From: Gilvibacter sediminis
GTDB taxonomy: Bacteria; Bacteroidota; Bacteroidia; Flavobacteriales; Flavobacteriaceae
Length of the DNA stretch: 64,000 nucleotides
Reading direction: 5' to 3'
NCBI RefSeq assembly: GCF_028561565.1
Contig: NZ_JAQQTE010000001.1
Span: 1,267,570 to 1,331,569, forward strand
Below are positions 41,707 to 48,456 of the stretch, in pieces. The notes under the pieces were generated by a model. That model worked only from the letters and a program-made list of their open reading frames with translations. It was not told where the DNA came from and did no database searches. Made by a program: the position numbers and the translations under genes. The stretch's first letter is position 1. Every line of letters starts with the position of its first letter.

Positions 41707-44196
41707 ATGAATAGACCTACCTACTCAATCTTAACAACATTGCTTCTAGCACTGCTCTTAGTGAGCTGCGAGCACGCCCCCAAATACGACCTCAGCAACA
41801 TTCCTTCTGAGCGTCCGGGAGACATTCTATTTATGCAACGAGCCTTCCCTTATGGGGAAATAGCTACACAAGCCTATCCAGAGGCTATTGCATGGAAGCA
41901 AAGTCAAAACCTCGCCAAAAGCGGTGGAGGAACTGTTTGGGAATTTGCTGGGCCCCTTAATATTGGCGGACGCATCTCAGACATCGCTATTGATCCTATT
42001 GATCCAGATACCTATTACGTCGGAGCTGCTTCTGGCGGAATCTTTAAAACGACTGACGGTGGCGCTTCTTGGCTGCCGATCTTTGATGGACAGCAATATT
42101 TGTCCATTGGAGATATTGAAATTTCTGCCACAGATTCTAACAAGATCTATGTAGGTACTGGAGAACCCAATGCCGGAGGTGGATCTTTGGCCTATGATGG
42201 TAACGGAATCTTTAAAAGTACCGATGGCGGCCTTACTTGGGAGTCTAAAGGCCTTCCAGATATAGGAAGTGTTGGGAAGATCGTTATTGATCCTACTGAT
42301 GATGAAACCCTTTACGTTGGAGCGATGGGTCCGCTTTTTAGAGATGATTCAAATAAAGGCGTTTACAAAAGTACAGATGGGGGTGACACTTGGAGCCAGG
42401 TGCTCTTTGTGTCAGAGATCACTGGTGTAATCGATATGGTCATTCATCCAACCAATCCAAACATCGTCTATGCCGCAACCTGGGAGCGCATTCGCAGGCC
42501 AGAGTTTAGAATTTATGGGGGAGAGACCTCGCGCATTTATCGCTCTACAGATGCGGGTGCCACTTGGACAGAACTCACTACAGGCTTGCCATCTTTGCCA
42601 GAACAGAAAGGACGCATCAGTATAGATATTGCTCAATCAAATCCAAACGTGCTTTATGCGCTATATGCCGACAGAAATGGTTCCATCTTTGATGTTTTTA
42701 AAACGACCAATGGCGGGAATTCATGGAGTTCTTTAGGTGGAGGTGATTTGACCAACGTTGGTTTTCACTGGTGGTTTGGCGGTATTACGGTAGATCCTAC
42801 AGACGAGAACACGCTCTACAATATTGGTTTTGTGATGGAAAAGTCCACAGATGGAGGAGCAAGCTGGGGACCTTCCTTCCCAGGTGTTCATGTGGATCAG
42901 CATGCCTTGGCTTTTCATCCTAGTATTGACAATCTGATCCTTTTGGGTAACGATGGTGGTTTGTACACCAGCGCCGATGCAGGAAATTCTTGGACCTTTG
43001 ATGATACCCTGCCTATCACACAGTTTTACCGCATTAAGGCCGATCCGCAGAACAGTGACAGACTCTATGGAGGTTCACAAGACAACAGTACGTTTAGAAC
43101 CACCACCGGAGGTTTAAGCGACTTTACCATCATTACCGGCGGCGACGGCTTTCAACCACTTATTGATCCAACGGATAGCGGTACTATTTACACTCTTGCG
43201 CAGCGCGGATTCCTGCAAAAGTCTATTGATGATGCAGCGAGTTTCAACGTAGTGCTGAGCGGTGTGGATGGCTCCGAACGCAAGAATTGGGATACGCCCA
43301 TAGTCTTTGATCCTGCTAACAGCAATATCGTTTACTACGGAGCGGAACGACTTTACAAATCAGTGGATGGCGCCATAAATTGGAACGCGATCAGTCCTAT
43401 TTTGCACGACGGCCCTTACCCGGGGAATAACGGCTTTGGAACCCTGACCAGTATAGATGTCTCTGCCTTTGATTCCGATAAGATCATTATTGGGTATGAC
43501 GATGGAAATATTTGGACCACCATTGACGGAGGCAGCAATTGGACGCAGGTTTCAACTACTTTGCCAGACCGATGGGTAACCAAAGTGCTCACTTCTCGTT
43601 TTGATACCAACACCCTTTATGTGACCCTTTCGGGTTATCGTTTTGGAGAAGATAATGGACACGTATACAAAAGCACGGACTTTGGTGCTACTTGGACCAA
43701 TATTGGCACTTCATTACCAGATATTCCAGTAAATGATATAGTGCAAGATGCGTTTGGAAACCTCTTTTTAGGGACCGATATTGGCGTTTTAGGTTCTGAG
43801 GATGAAGGCGCAACTTGGGTCCCTATTGGAGCCAATATGCCTGCCGTTGTGGTAACCGATCTGGATATTCATGAAGCCGACGAATTACTTTTTGCAGCGA
43901 CTTACGGAAGATCCAGCTATAAATTAGACATTAGCGTAAACGTGCTTAGCGCGGATGAATTCACTGCGGATGCGGAGTTGATCTTAGCGCCGAACCCTGT
44001 GAACGGAGTTTTGAATATTACGAGTTCTCTGCCTTTGCAAAATGCTTCCCTGAGCGTGTACAATGCCTTGGGACAAGTGGTTTTAGAGCTTCCGTTTTCA
44101 CAATCAGTGGACGTGAGTGAATTGCAAGCGGGCGTTTACTTTTTACAATTAAAAAGCGCTGAGGGAACACAGACCAAGCGTTTTATAAAACGATAA
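41707..44196 (+). CDS. Large surface protein, BNR/VPS10-type propeller with type IX sorting tail
   Basis: An 829-residue exported protein. The signal peptide ends in a lipobox-like LLLVSCEH (Cys 21). The body has many propeller repeats of the form GIFKTTDGGASW, KSTDGGLTWES, YKSTDGGDTW, RSTDAGATWTEL and IDGGSNWTQV, spaced like sortilin/VPS10 or BNR glycosidase blades. The last 75 residues, with LAPNPVNGVLNITSSLPLQ, NALGQVVLELP and GVYFLQLKSAEGTQTKRFIK, form a type A T9SS C-terminal sorting domain. So it should be exported by the T9SS (components encoded at 49.8-56.7 kb) and may be held by its lipid anchor. Ligand unknown. Confidence 0.85.
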   Translation: MNRPTYSILTTLLLALLLVSCEHAPKYDLSNIPSERPGDILFMQRAFPYGEIATQAYPEAIAWKQSQNLAKSGGGTVWEFAGPLNIGGRISDIAIDPIDPDTYYVGAASGGIFKTTDGGASWLPIFDGQQYLSIGDIEISATDSNKIYVGTGEPNAGGGSLAYDGNGIFKSTDGGLTWESKGLPDIGSVGKIVIDPTDDETLYVGAMGPLFRDDSNKGVYKSTDGGDTWSQVLFVSEITGVIDMVIHPTNPNIVYAATWERIRRPEFRIYGGETSRIYRSTDAGATWTELTTGLPSLPEQKGRISIDIAQSNPNVLYALYADRNGSIFDVFKTTNGGNSWSSLGGGDLTNVGFHWWFGGITVDPTDENTLYNIGFVMEKSTDGGASWGPSFPGVHVDQHALAFHPSIDNLILLGNDGGLYTSADAGNSWTFDDTLPITQFYRIKADPQNSDRLYGGSQDNSTFRTTTGGLSDFTIITGGDGFQPLIDPTDSGTIYTLAQRGFLQKSIDDAASFNVVLSGVDGSERKNWDTPIVFDPANSNIVYYGAERLYKSVDGAINWNAISPILHDGPYPGNNGFGTLTSIDVSAFDSDKIIIGYDDGNIWTTIDGGSNWTQVSTTLPDRWVTKVLTSRFDTNTLYVTLSGYRFGEDNGHVYKSTDFGATWTNIGTSLPDIPVNDIVQDAFGNLFLGTDIGVLGSEDEGATWVPIGANMPAVVVTDLDIHEADELLFAATYGRSSYKLDISVNVLSADEFTADAELILAPNPVNGVLNITSSLPLQNASLSVYNALGQVVLELPFSQSVDVSELQAGVYFLQLKSAEGTQTKRFIKR

Positions 44197-44199
44197 GTT

Positions 44200-45417
44200 A
44201 TAAACTATCAGCAGACATTAGATTGGCTCTTTGCGCAACTTCCTATGTATCAAAGGGTAGGCGGGGCCGCATATAAGATCGATCTTTCCAATACCCGAGC
44301 GCTTTGTGAGCATCTAGGGAACCCGGAGCAGGGTTTTAAAAGTATTCACGTTGCAGGGACCAATGGTAAAGGGTCTTGCAGTCATATGCTAGCCTCTGTT
44401 TTAATGGCGGCCGGATACAAGGTTGGTTTGTACACCTCTCCGCATTTAAAGGACTTTAGAGAGCGCATTAAGATCAATGGGAAACCTATTAGTAAAAAGG
44501 GTGTTGTTCAATTTGTAGCGGCTCATAAAGACTTTTTTGAGCAGCAGCAGTTGTCCTTCTTTGAGATGACCGTGGGTATGGCCTTTAAGTACTTTGAAGA
44601 ACAGCAGGTTGATATTGCCGTGGTTGAGGTGGGCCTTGGGGGCCGATTGGACTCTACCAATGTCATCACTCCTGAGGTTGGAATCATTACCAATATTGGG
44701 TTTGACCATATGCAGTTTTTGGGCAATACGCTAGCGTCTATTGCAGAAGAAAAGGCAGGCATTATAAAACCGGGAATTCCCGTAGTGATCGGAGAAACTA
44801 CTCCCGAGACTAAAAAGGTCTTTACAACAAAGGCTCAAGATGAGGGGGCGCCTATATTTTATGCAGAAGATCACCCTTTTTCTAGCTATCCACTGGATCT
44901 CAAAGGCGATTATCAAAAGCAGAATTCTAGGACCGTGCTTCTGGCCATAGAGCACTTAAAGAAGAGAGGTTTTAATGTTCCCGATGCTGCTGTAAAGATG
45001 GGATTGAGCCAAGTCATTAAGACCACTGGTTTATTAGGGCGTTGGCAGCAGCTCGGTGAATCACCAACAATAATTGCAGACACGGCTCATAACAAAGAAG
45101 GCTTGGCTATTGTGCTGAACCAGTTGAAGAATACCAGCTATGATCAATTGCACTTGGTGCTTGGTTTTGTCAGTGATAAAAAGGTGGCTGATTTGGTTGT
45201 GATGTTTCCTAAAGATGCACGCTACTATTTCTGCCAAGCCAAGATTCCACGAGCTATGAACGCTGAAGAATTGCAAGCCATATTTATAGCTCAGGGACGT
45301 AACGGCAAGGTATACAGCAGTGTAGGCAGAGCCCTCGGGGCTGCAAAAAGAAGTGCCTCAAAAACAGATTTGATTTATGTGGGTGGAAGCACCTTCACCG
45401 TGGCGGAAGTAGTCTAA
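44200..45417 (+). CDS. folC: Folylpolyglutamate synthase / dihydrofolate synthase
   Basis: A Mur-ligase-like enzyme that adds glutamate to folates (and makes dihydrofolate). Motifs are HVAGTNGKGSCSHMLASVL (P-loop), YTSPHLKDFRERI, EVGLGGRLDSTNV, TNIGFDHMQFLG and the C-terminal ADTAHNKEGL. The first in-frame ATG is at 44245, but the 15 residues encoded upstream (INYQQTLDWLFAQLPMYQ) match the conserved family start 'M-x-Y-Q-x-T-L-x-W-[LM]-F-x-Q-L-P-M'. That would make the true first codon the ATA at 44200, directly after the preceding stop (44194-44196). I give the longer model; the alternative is ATG 44245. Confidence 0.85.
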   Translation: MNYQQTLDWLFAQLPMYQRVGGAAYKIDLSNTRALCEHLGNPEQGFKSIHVAGTNGKGSCSHMLASVLMAAGYKVGLYTSPHLKDFRERIKINGKPISKKGVVQFVAAHKDFFEQQQLSFFEMTVGMAFKYFEEQQVDIAVVEVGLGGRLDSTNVITPEVGIITNIGFDHMQFLGNTLASIAEEKAGIIKPGIPVVIGETTPETKKVFTTKAQDEGAPIFYAEDHPFSSYPLDLKGDYQKQNSRTVLLAIEHLKKRGFNVPDAAVKMGLSQVIKTTGLLGRWQQLGESPTIIADTAHNKEGLAIVLNQLKNTSYDQLHLVLGFVSDKKVADLVVMFPKDARYYFCQAKIPRAMNAEELQAIFIAQGRNGKVYSSVGRALGAAKRSASKTDLIYVGGSTFTVAEVV

Positions 45418-45435
45418 ATTTTTCTTCAAAAAGTA

Positions 45436-45465
45436 TTGCACCAATAAAAAAAGAACCTATATTTG
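45436..45465 (+). promoter_or_regulatory. Bacteroidota-type promoter of tRNA-Val(TAC)
   Basis: TTG (45436-45438), 19-base spacer, TATATTTG (45458-45465), then 19 bases to the mature tRNA start. Both boxes match the Bacteroidota consensus. Confidence 0.75.
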
Positions 45466-45484
45466 CAACCGCTTAACAAAGCAA

Positions 45485-45559
45485 GGGCGCGTAGCTCAGT
45501 TGGTTCAGAGCACTTGGTTTACACCCAAGGGGTCAGGGGTTCGAATCCCTTCGCGCCCA
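45485..45559 (+). tRNA. tRNA-Val, anticodon TAC
   Basis: A 75-base cloverleaf with acceptor arms GGGCGCG / CGCGCCC, D arm GCTC...GAGC, anticodon stem CTTGG / CCAAG around a TTTACAC loop (anticodon TAC, valine), and T arm GGGGTTCGAATCCC. The discriminator base is A. No CCA is encoded. A terminator follows at once. Confidence 0.96.
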
Positions 45560-45563
45560 CAGC

Positions 45564-45594
45564 AAAAACCCTCCTTGAAAAAGGAGGGTTTTTT
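45564..45594 (+). terminator. Terminator of tRNA-Val(TAC)
   Basis: Perfect hairpin CCCTCCTT / AAGGAGGG with a GAAA loop, flanked by an A run and a T run. It begins five bases after the tRNA end. Confidence 0.9.
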
Positions 45595-45664
45595 GTTTGC
45601 GCAAAACTGAAAATTTCATTTTCGAGTTTTGAAGCAAACACAAAACACATCCATTGGATGTGTT

Positions 45665-45738
45665 TTTGCTGTGGTAACCCCCTTCAGGATCATCGCGCGA
45701 AAGCGCGATAATCCCAGAAGGGGGCGCTCGGGATTCTA
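45665..45738. repeat. 74-bp direct repeat, copy 1, carrying a palindrome
   Basis: Identical to 45940-46013 over all 74 bases. The core is an imperfect palindrome with arms CCCCCTTC and GAAGGGGG and a GCGCG-AAAG-CGCGC tip. Confidence 0.9.
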
Positions 45739-45797
45739 TCGATCATTTCTATATAAGCCGTCCTATTGTTATCAAAATTTAGTGATACTCACTTCCA

Positions 45798-45875
45798 GCG
45801 CGGCAGGCCGCATGCTTCACTAAAAATGTCCACTGGACATTTTTTATACGCTCAGCAGTCTTCGCGCCCACTTGG
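45798..45875. repeat. 78-bp direct repeat with tRNA-Val 3'-end-like tail, copy 1
   Basis: It matches 46105-46182 with 6 mismatches in 78. Its last part, CTTCGCGCCCAC, is identical to the 3' end of tRNA-Val(TAC) at 45550-45560 over 12 bases. A short hairpin TGTCCACTGGACA lies inside. Confidence 0.85.
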
Positions 45876-45939
45876 TCTTTTTTTTGAATGGTATTATTCC
45901 TTTAGAGCGAAGCGAGTATTCCCTGTTATTGTAAGATCG

Positions 45940-46013
45940 TTTGCTGTGGTAACCCCCTTCAGGATCATCGCGCGAAAGCGCGATAATCCCAGAAGGGGGC
46001 GCTCGGGATTCTA
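45940..46013. repeat. 74-bp direct repeat, copy 2
   Basis: Perfect copy of 45665-45738, 275 bases further on. Confidence 0.9.
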
Positions 46014-46104
46014 CGGAATGAGTTCTTTCCGCTTCGCGGCTACCTCCATCAAACATCCACTGGATGTTTGGTTTTGCGTTGCAAAACTTCATTGCGGTAA
46101 TCCC

Positions 46105-46182
46105 GCGCGGCAGGCTGCATGCCTCGCTAAAAATATCCACTGGACATTTTTTAAACGCTTAGCAGTCTTCGCGCCCACTTGG
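46105..46182. repeat. 78-bp direct repeat with tRNA-Val 3'-end-like tail, copy 2
   Basis: Second copy of the unit at 45798, 307 bases downstream, with the same CTTCGCGCCCAC tail and a TATCCACTGGACA hairpin. Confidence 0.85.
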
Positions 46183-46249
46183 ATAATTTTTGAAATTGTG
46201 ATCCTTTGATCACGAGCGAAGCGAGTAATCCCATTTATTAAAAAGTTGT

Positions 46250-46274
46250 TTTGCTGTGGCCGCTCGGGATTCTA
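46250..46274. repeat. Third, palindrome-less copy of the 74-bp repeat
   Basis: TTTGCTGTGG joined to CGCTCGGGATTCTA with one extra C. The 50-base palindrome that separates these two parts in the other copies is absent, so this looks like an empty site or a deletion. Confidence 0.75.
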
Positions 46275-46284
46275 TGGAACTATA

Positions 46285-46596
46285 TTACTTTATCATCAAA
46301 CAGTCAGACCAGTCTGCTAGCATATGCATCAACAGCCCTAGTCCTATCCAGTGAAAAGGTTTCTTTAGAAAAACCATAATGAGGTAGGCAATCATCGCAT
46401 AATACGTATGGAGCAGATGAAAATTGATACTACAGCGGTTGGGGTCAAAGATAGGATCGGCCAATAAGTGATCCAGGTCAACCAACATGGTAGCGACAAA
46501 GATCAAATACGCCTTCTTCCAATCTTTGCGATAGAAGATGAGCGCCGCCAATAATGGAAGGATAAAGTGAAGTCCGTAATGGAGTAGGGGTCGCAA
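46285..46596 (-). CDS. Small membrane protein, DUF6122-like
   Basis: A 103-residue protein with four short membrane segments: LLHYGLHFILPLLAALIFY, KAYLIFVATMLVDLDHLLA, TYYAMIAYLIMVFL and WIGLGLLMHMLADWSDCL. The pattern of H/D residues inside helices (LDHLL, HMLADW) resembles the metal-dependent membrane proteins related to YdjM and, from memory, DUF6122. Only a TTG (46596) is available as start; no ATG lies in frame upstream before a stop. It stands alone between two valine tRNAs in a repeat-rich region. Function unknown. Confidence 0.7.
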   Translation of the reverse strand: MRPLLHYGLHFILPLLAALIFYRKDWKKAYLIFVATMLVDLDHLLADPIFDPNRCSINFHLLHTYYAMIAYLIMVFLKKPFHWIGLGLLMHMLADWSDCLMIK

Positions 46597-46934
46597 GGAT
46601 CTGTGTTAGAATTTATGCTTATAAATGTACGAATTTTGGCGCCTGCCTTCGGCACCGCGCTTTCCGCGCTACACGGTAGCTTGCTTCAATCGCTGGCGCG
46701 GGGCAGATACGGACATCGAGTGATTTGAGCGAAGCGAGAATTGTATCGAGATGTCGATGGGAGGGAAAAACTGGATTACTCATTTCAGTCGTGAACCATC
46801 TAACCGCACTCCTGTAAATGAAAAATACACGGCCTTCAGCCGTCATTTTGTATTTCCTCACAAACTCGAAAGCGAGCTTTCGGTTTGTTCGTAAACACAA
46901 AATCCACACTTTCGTGTGGATTTTTCGCTTAATG
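46597..46934. other. Intergenic stretch with hairpins between DUF6122-like gene and tRNA-Val(GAC)
   Basis: About 340 bases with no convincing gene. It holds a GAGCGAAGCGAG motif (46728), a hairpin CGAAAGC-GAGCTTTCG (46867-46882) and the tRNA terminator. A 107-codon open frame crosses it but runs into the tRNA and looks like translated repeat sequence. Confidence 0.5.
46899..46925 (-). terminator. Terminator of tRNA-Val(GAC)
   Basis: Arms AAAATCCACAC and GTGTGGATTTTT around a TTTC loop, ten bases beyond the 3' end of the minus-strand tRNA. Confidence 0.75.
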
Positions 46935-47009
46935 TGGGTCATACTGGATTCGAACCAGTGACTTCTACCCTGTCAAGGTAACACTCTGAACCAACTGAGT
47001 TAATGACCC
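46935..47009 (-). tRNA. tRNA-Val, anticodon GAC
   Basis: On the minus strand: acceptor GGGTCAT / ATGACCC, D arm ACTC...GAGT, anticodon stem TTACC / GGTAG around TTGACAG (anticodon GAC, valine), T arm CTGGTTCGAATCCAG, and an A discriminator at 46935. No CCA is encoded. A TGA (Ser) reading would need a shifted loop and breaks the stem, so valine is preferred. Confidence 0.92.
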
Positions 47010-47015
47010 GTTTAA

Positions 47016-47046
47016 CAAAGATATTTAAAGTTGTAAGTATAGGCAA
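47016..47046 (-). promoter_or_regulatory. Bacteroidota-type promoter of tRNA-Val(GAC)
   Basis: On the minus strand: TTG (47044-47046), 20-base spacer, TATCTTTG (47016-47023), then six bases to the mature tRNA end. Full match to the -33/-7 consensus. Confidence 0.75.
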
Positions 47047-47053
47047 GATTCCG

Positions 47054-47140
47054 CGCCAGGGATTAAAGCGGCATCCTTTGTGCGAAGCGCAAAGATAAAG
47101 CGGAAAGCCCGGTCCTGTAGTGGACTTGTTACACTACAGG
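47054..47140. repeat. Structured intergenic element of the flavobacterial dispersed type
   Basis: The stretch GCGCCAGGGATTAAAGCGGC ... GATAAAGCGGAAAGCCCGG encloses a perfect-looking hairpin CTTTGTGC-GAA-GCGCAAAG (47075-47094) and is followed by CCTGTAGTG / CACTACAGG (47114-47140), a 9-bp stem. From memory this AGGGATT-AAGCGGC / AAAGCGGAAAGCCCGG frame with a variable hairpin recurs in many flavobacterial intergenic regions. It may be a structured RNA or a palindromic repeat. Confidence 0.55.
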
Positions 47141-47153
47141 GGGCGCCCAAAAA

Positions 47154-47327
47154 TTATTCCTCGCTCTCTTTCTTCTTGGCAGCAACTGCAAAAGCACCGC
47201 CAAAGGCCGCTCCAATGGCAATTCCTAAGGAAAGCCAGAGTCCAATATTGCCGGTGATTGCGCCTATGGTGGTTCCAAAACAAACTCCTAAGGCAACACC
47301 TAGGGACAGTCCTTCTTCTTTTTTCAC
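47154..47327 (-). CDS. Glycine-zipper membrane microprotein
   Basis: A 57-residue product from GTG 47327 (no ATG in frame). It reads KKEEGLSLGVALGVCFGTT, then IGAITGNIGLWLSLGIAIGA and AFGGAFAVAAKKKESEE, that is two hydrophobic Gly-every-fourth helices with charged ends, a glycine-zipper pattern. The reading frame is intact and ends with TAA at 47154. It is followed by a 9-bp hairpin at 47114-47140. A peptide of this type probably inserts in the inner membrane; function unknown. The start could be different because only GTG is available. Confidence 0.68.
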   Translation of the reverse strand: MKKEEGLSLGVALGVCFGTTIGAITGNIGLWLSLGIAIGAAFGGAFAVAAKKKESEE

Positions 47328-47364
47328 TTCATAGGTTTTGCTTGTTGGACGCAGAAAGGATCAC

Positions 47365-48453
47365 TTAGTTACGCGCGCCAAAGGTGGGGATCAAAATATC
47401 GCGGATCACAAATAGGGGCAGTTGTGCTTTTGGGGAATTATAAGCTCCGCCGGTAAATACAAAAACCGCTTCGATCTCAGGGAACACCACAATGTATTGC
47501 CCGCCATTTCCACTCGCCGCGAATCCAGGGAGTGCTTTTCCTTCATAGGGGAAAGCCGTCATCCACCACAAAAAGCCGTAGCCGCTTTCATCAATCAAAG
47601 TGTGCTGACTGGTGGATTGTGCAACCCAAGCTTCAGAAACCAGCTGCTGGCCGTTCCATTGGCCGTTCTGTAATACTAATTGCCCAATTTTAGCCATATC
47701 TCTCGGAGTCATATAGAGACGCTTTGCAGCAGAGATCACCTCTTTTTTAGAGGTATGGTCCCAGCGGTAGTTGCTAATTCCTAAAGGATCTAATAGATAT
47801 TTTTTTGCGAAGTCATCCAAAGGAATCCCTGAGGCGCGTTCCAACACTTCCATAAGCATGACCGTGCCAATAGAGCAATAGTTGCTCACAGTACCCGGTT
47901 CGTTGATCATGGAAAGGTCCAAGGCGTATTGCAACCAGTCTTTTTTGCGGTAGATACGATCTTCTTGCCCGGCCGATCCTTTGTCCCGATCGTTACAATC
48001 CCAGCCTGGAGACATGGTCAAAAGGTGCCTTATGGTGATTTTTGCTTTGCGGTAATCCAGATTCTTTTTGGCCTCTAGCGGACGCAGGTATTTTTGAATG
48101 GGATCGTCTATGCTCGTTATAAAACCTTGATCTATGGCAATACCAATGAGTAAAGATCGAATGCTTTTAGAGGCCGATCGCAGATCGTGTTGATCGTCTC
48201 TTTGCTGATCGTCAAAATATTCCTCTATGAAGAGTTCGCCACCTTGTACTGCAAGAATGCTGTGCAGTTCGTGCTCTGCTTCTGGGAGCTGTGCAAAAAG
48301 CTGATACAATTTGGTGGTGTCCAAGCCTTGTGCGCGTAGATCTGCAGTTTGCCAGCCATCGTTGAGCTGTTTGGGTTGAGTGTACTGGTAATCGTTTTGT
48401 GAAAACCCTAAGGTTGTATAAACGAGGGTGAGAAAGCAAAGGAGTAAACGCAT
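47365..48453 (-). CDS. Serine hydrolase of the beta-lactamase class C type
   Basis: A 362-residue secreted protein (signal peptide ends near GFSQ). It has the class C serine-acylase layout: nucleophile motif S93-x-x-K96 in LRSASKSIRSLLIGIAID, the YCS variant of the Tyr-x-Asn motif in SNYCSIGTVMLMEVLE, and a late GYGFLWWMTAFP part in place of KTG. The family includes esterases and D-peptidases as well as beta-lactamases; the KTG triad is not strict here, so I do not call it a resistance enzyme. It is 3 bases downstream of murF, so co-transcribed with it. Confidence 0.85.
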   Translation of the reverse strand: MRLLLCFLTLVYTTLGFSQNDYQYTQPKQLNDGWQTADLRAQGLDTTKLYQLFAQLPEAEHELHSILAVQGGELFIEEYFDDQQRDDQHDLRSASKSIRSLLIGIAIDQGFITSIDDPIQKYLRPLEAKKNLDYRKAKITIRHLLTMSPGWDCNDRDKGSAGQEDRIYRKKDWLQYALDLSMINEPGTVSNYCSIGTVMLMEVLERASGIPLDDFAKKYLLDPLGISNYRWDHTSKKEVISAAKRLYMTPRDMAKIGQLVLQNGQWNGQQLVSEAWVAQSTSQHTLIDESGYGFLWWMTAFPYEGKALPGFAASGNGGQYIVVFPEIEAVFVFTGGAYNSPKAQLPLFVIRDILIPTFGARN

Positions 48454-48456
48454 GAG

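Larger units (their letters stand above)
45560..46284. repeat. tRNA-downstream array of degenerate repeats
   Basis: About 720 bases without a credible gene. The stretch holds two tandem series of repeats with period about 275-307 bases. One 74-bp unit is repeated perfectly (45665-45738, 45940-46013) with a third shortened copy at 46250-46274. A 78-bp unit is repeated at 92% (45798-45875, 46105-46182). Short palindromes of the type ATCCACTGGAT appear near 45645, 45826, 46048 and 46132, and a GAGCGAAGCGAG motif at 45905, 46214 and again at 46728. ORFs in all frames here are short and shaped by these repeats. Such tRNA-adjacent clutter is common in Bacteroidota; I see no CRISPR-like regularity. 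Confidence 0.7.

Noticed and set aside
41707-44196. Glycosidase or sialidase activity for the BNR-repeat protein
   Set aside because: BNR-like repeats alone do not show catalysis, and I could not see the catalytic residues of sialidases.
45463-45711. An 82-codon open frame over tRNA-Val(TAC)
   Set aside because: Its protein (ARSSVGSEHLVYTQGVRGSNP) is the usual translation of a tRNA gene, and the rest is repeat sequence.
45766-46209. A 147-codon open frame in the repeat array
   Set aside because: It spans the 74-bp and 78-bp repeats and their palindromes. The reading frame is open because of base composition, not coding.
45660-46280. CRISPR array
   Set aside because: The repeats are few, 74-78 bp long and spaced by about 200 bases, and no cas genes are in the window.
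46619-46942. A 107-codon open frame on the minus strand near tRNA-Val(GAC)
   Set aside because: It starts inside the tRNA and crosses hairpins and repeat motifs. The protein lacks domain features and looks like translated intergenic repeat.
47080-47334. An 84-codon + strand frame rich in Pro and Lys
   Set aside because: It is antisense to the glycine-zipper microprotein, and its Pro/Ala/Lys composition is that of the opposite strand of Gly/Ala codons.
47365-48453. A beta-lactamase resistance gene
   Set aside because: Only the SxxK and Tyr motifs are clear; the KTG motif is not strict and the family is mostly esterases and peptidases.
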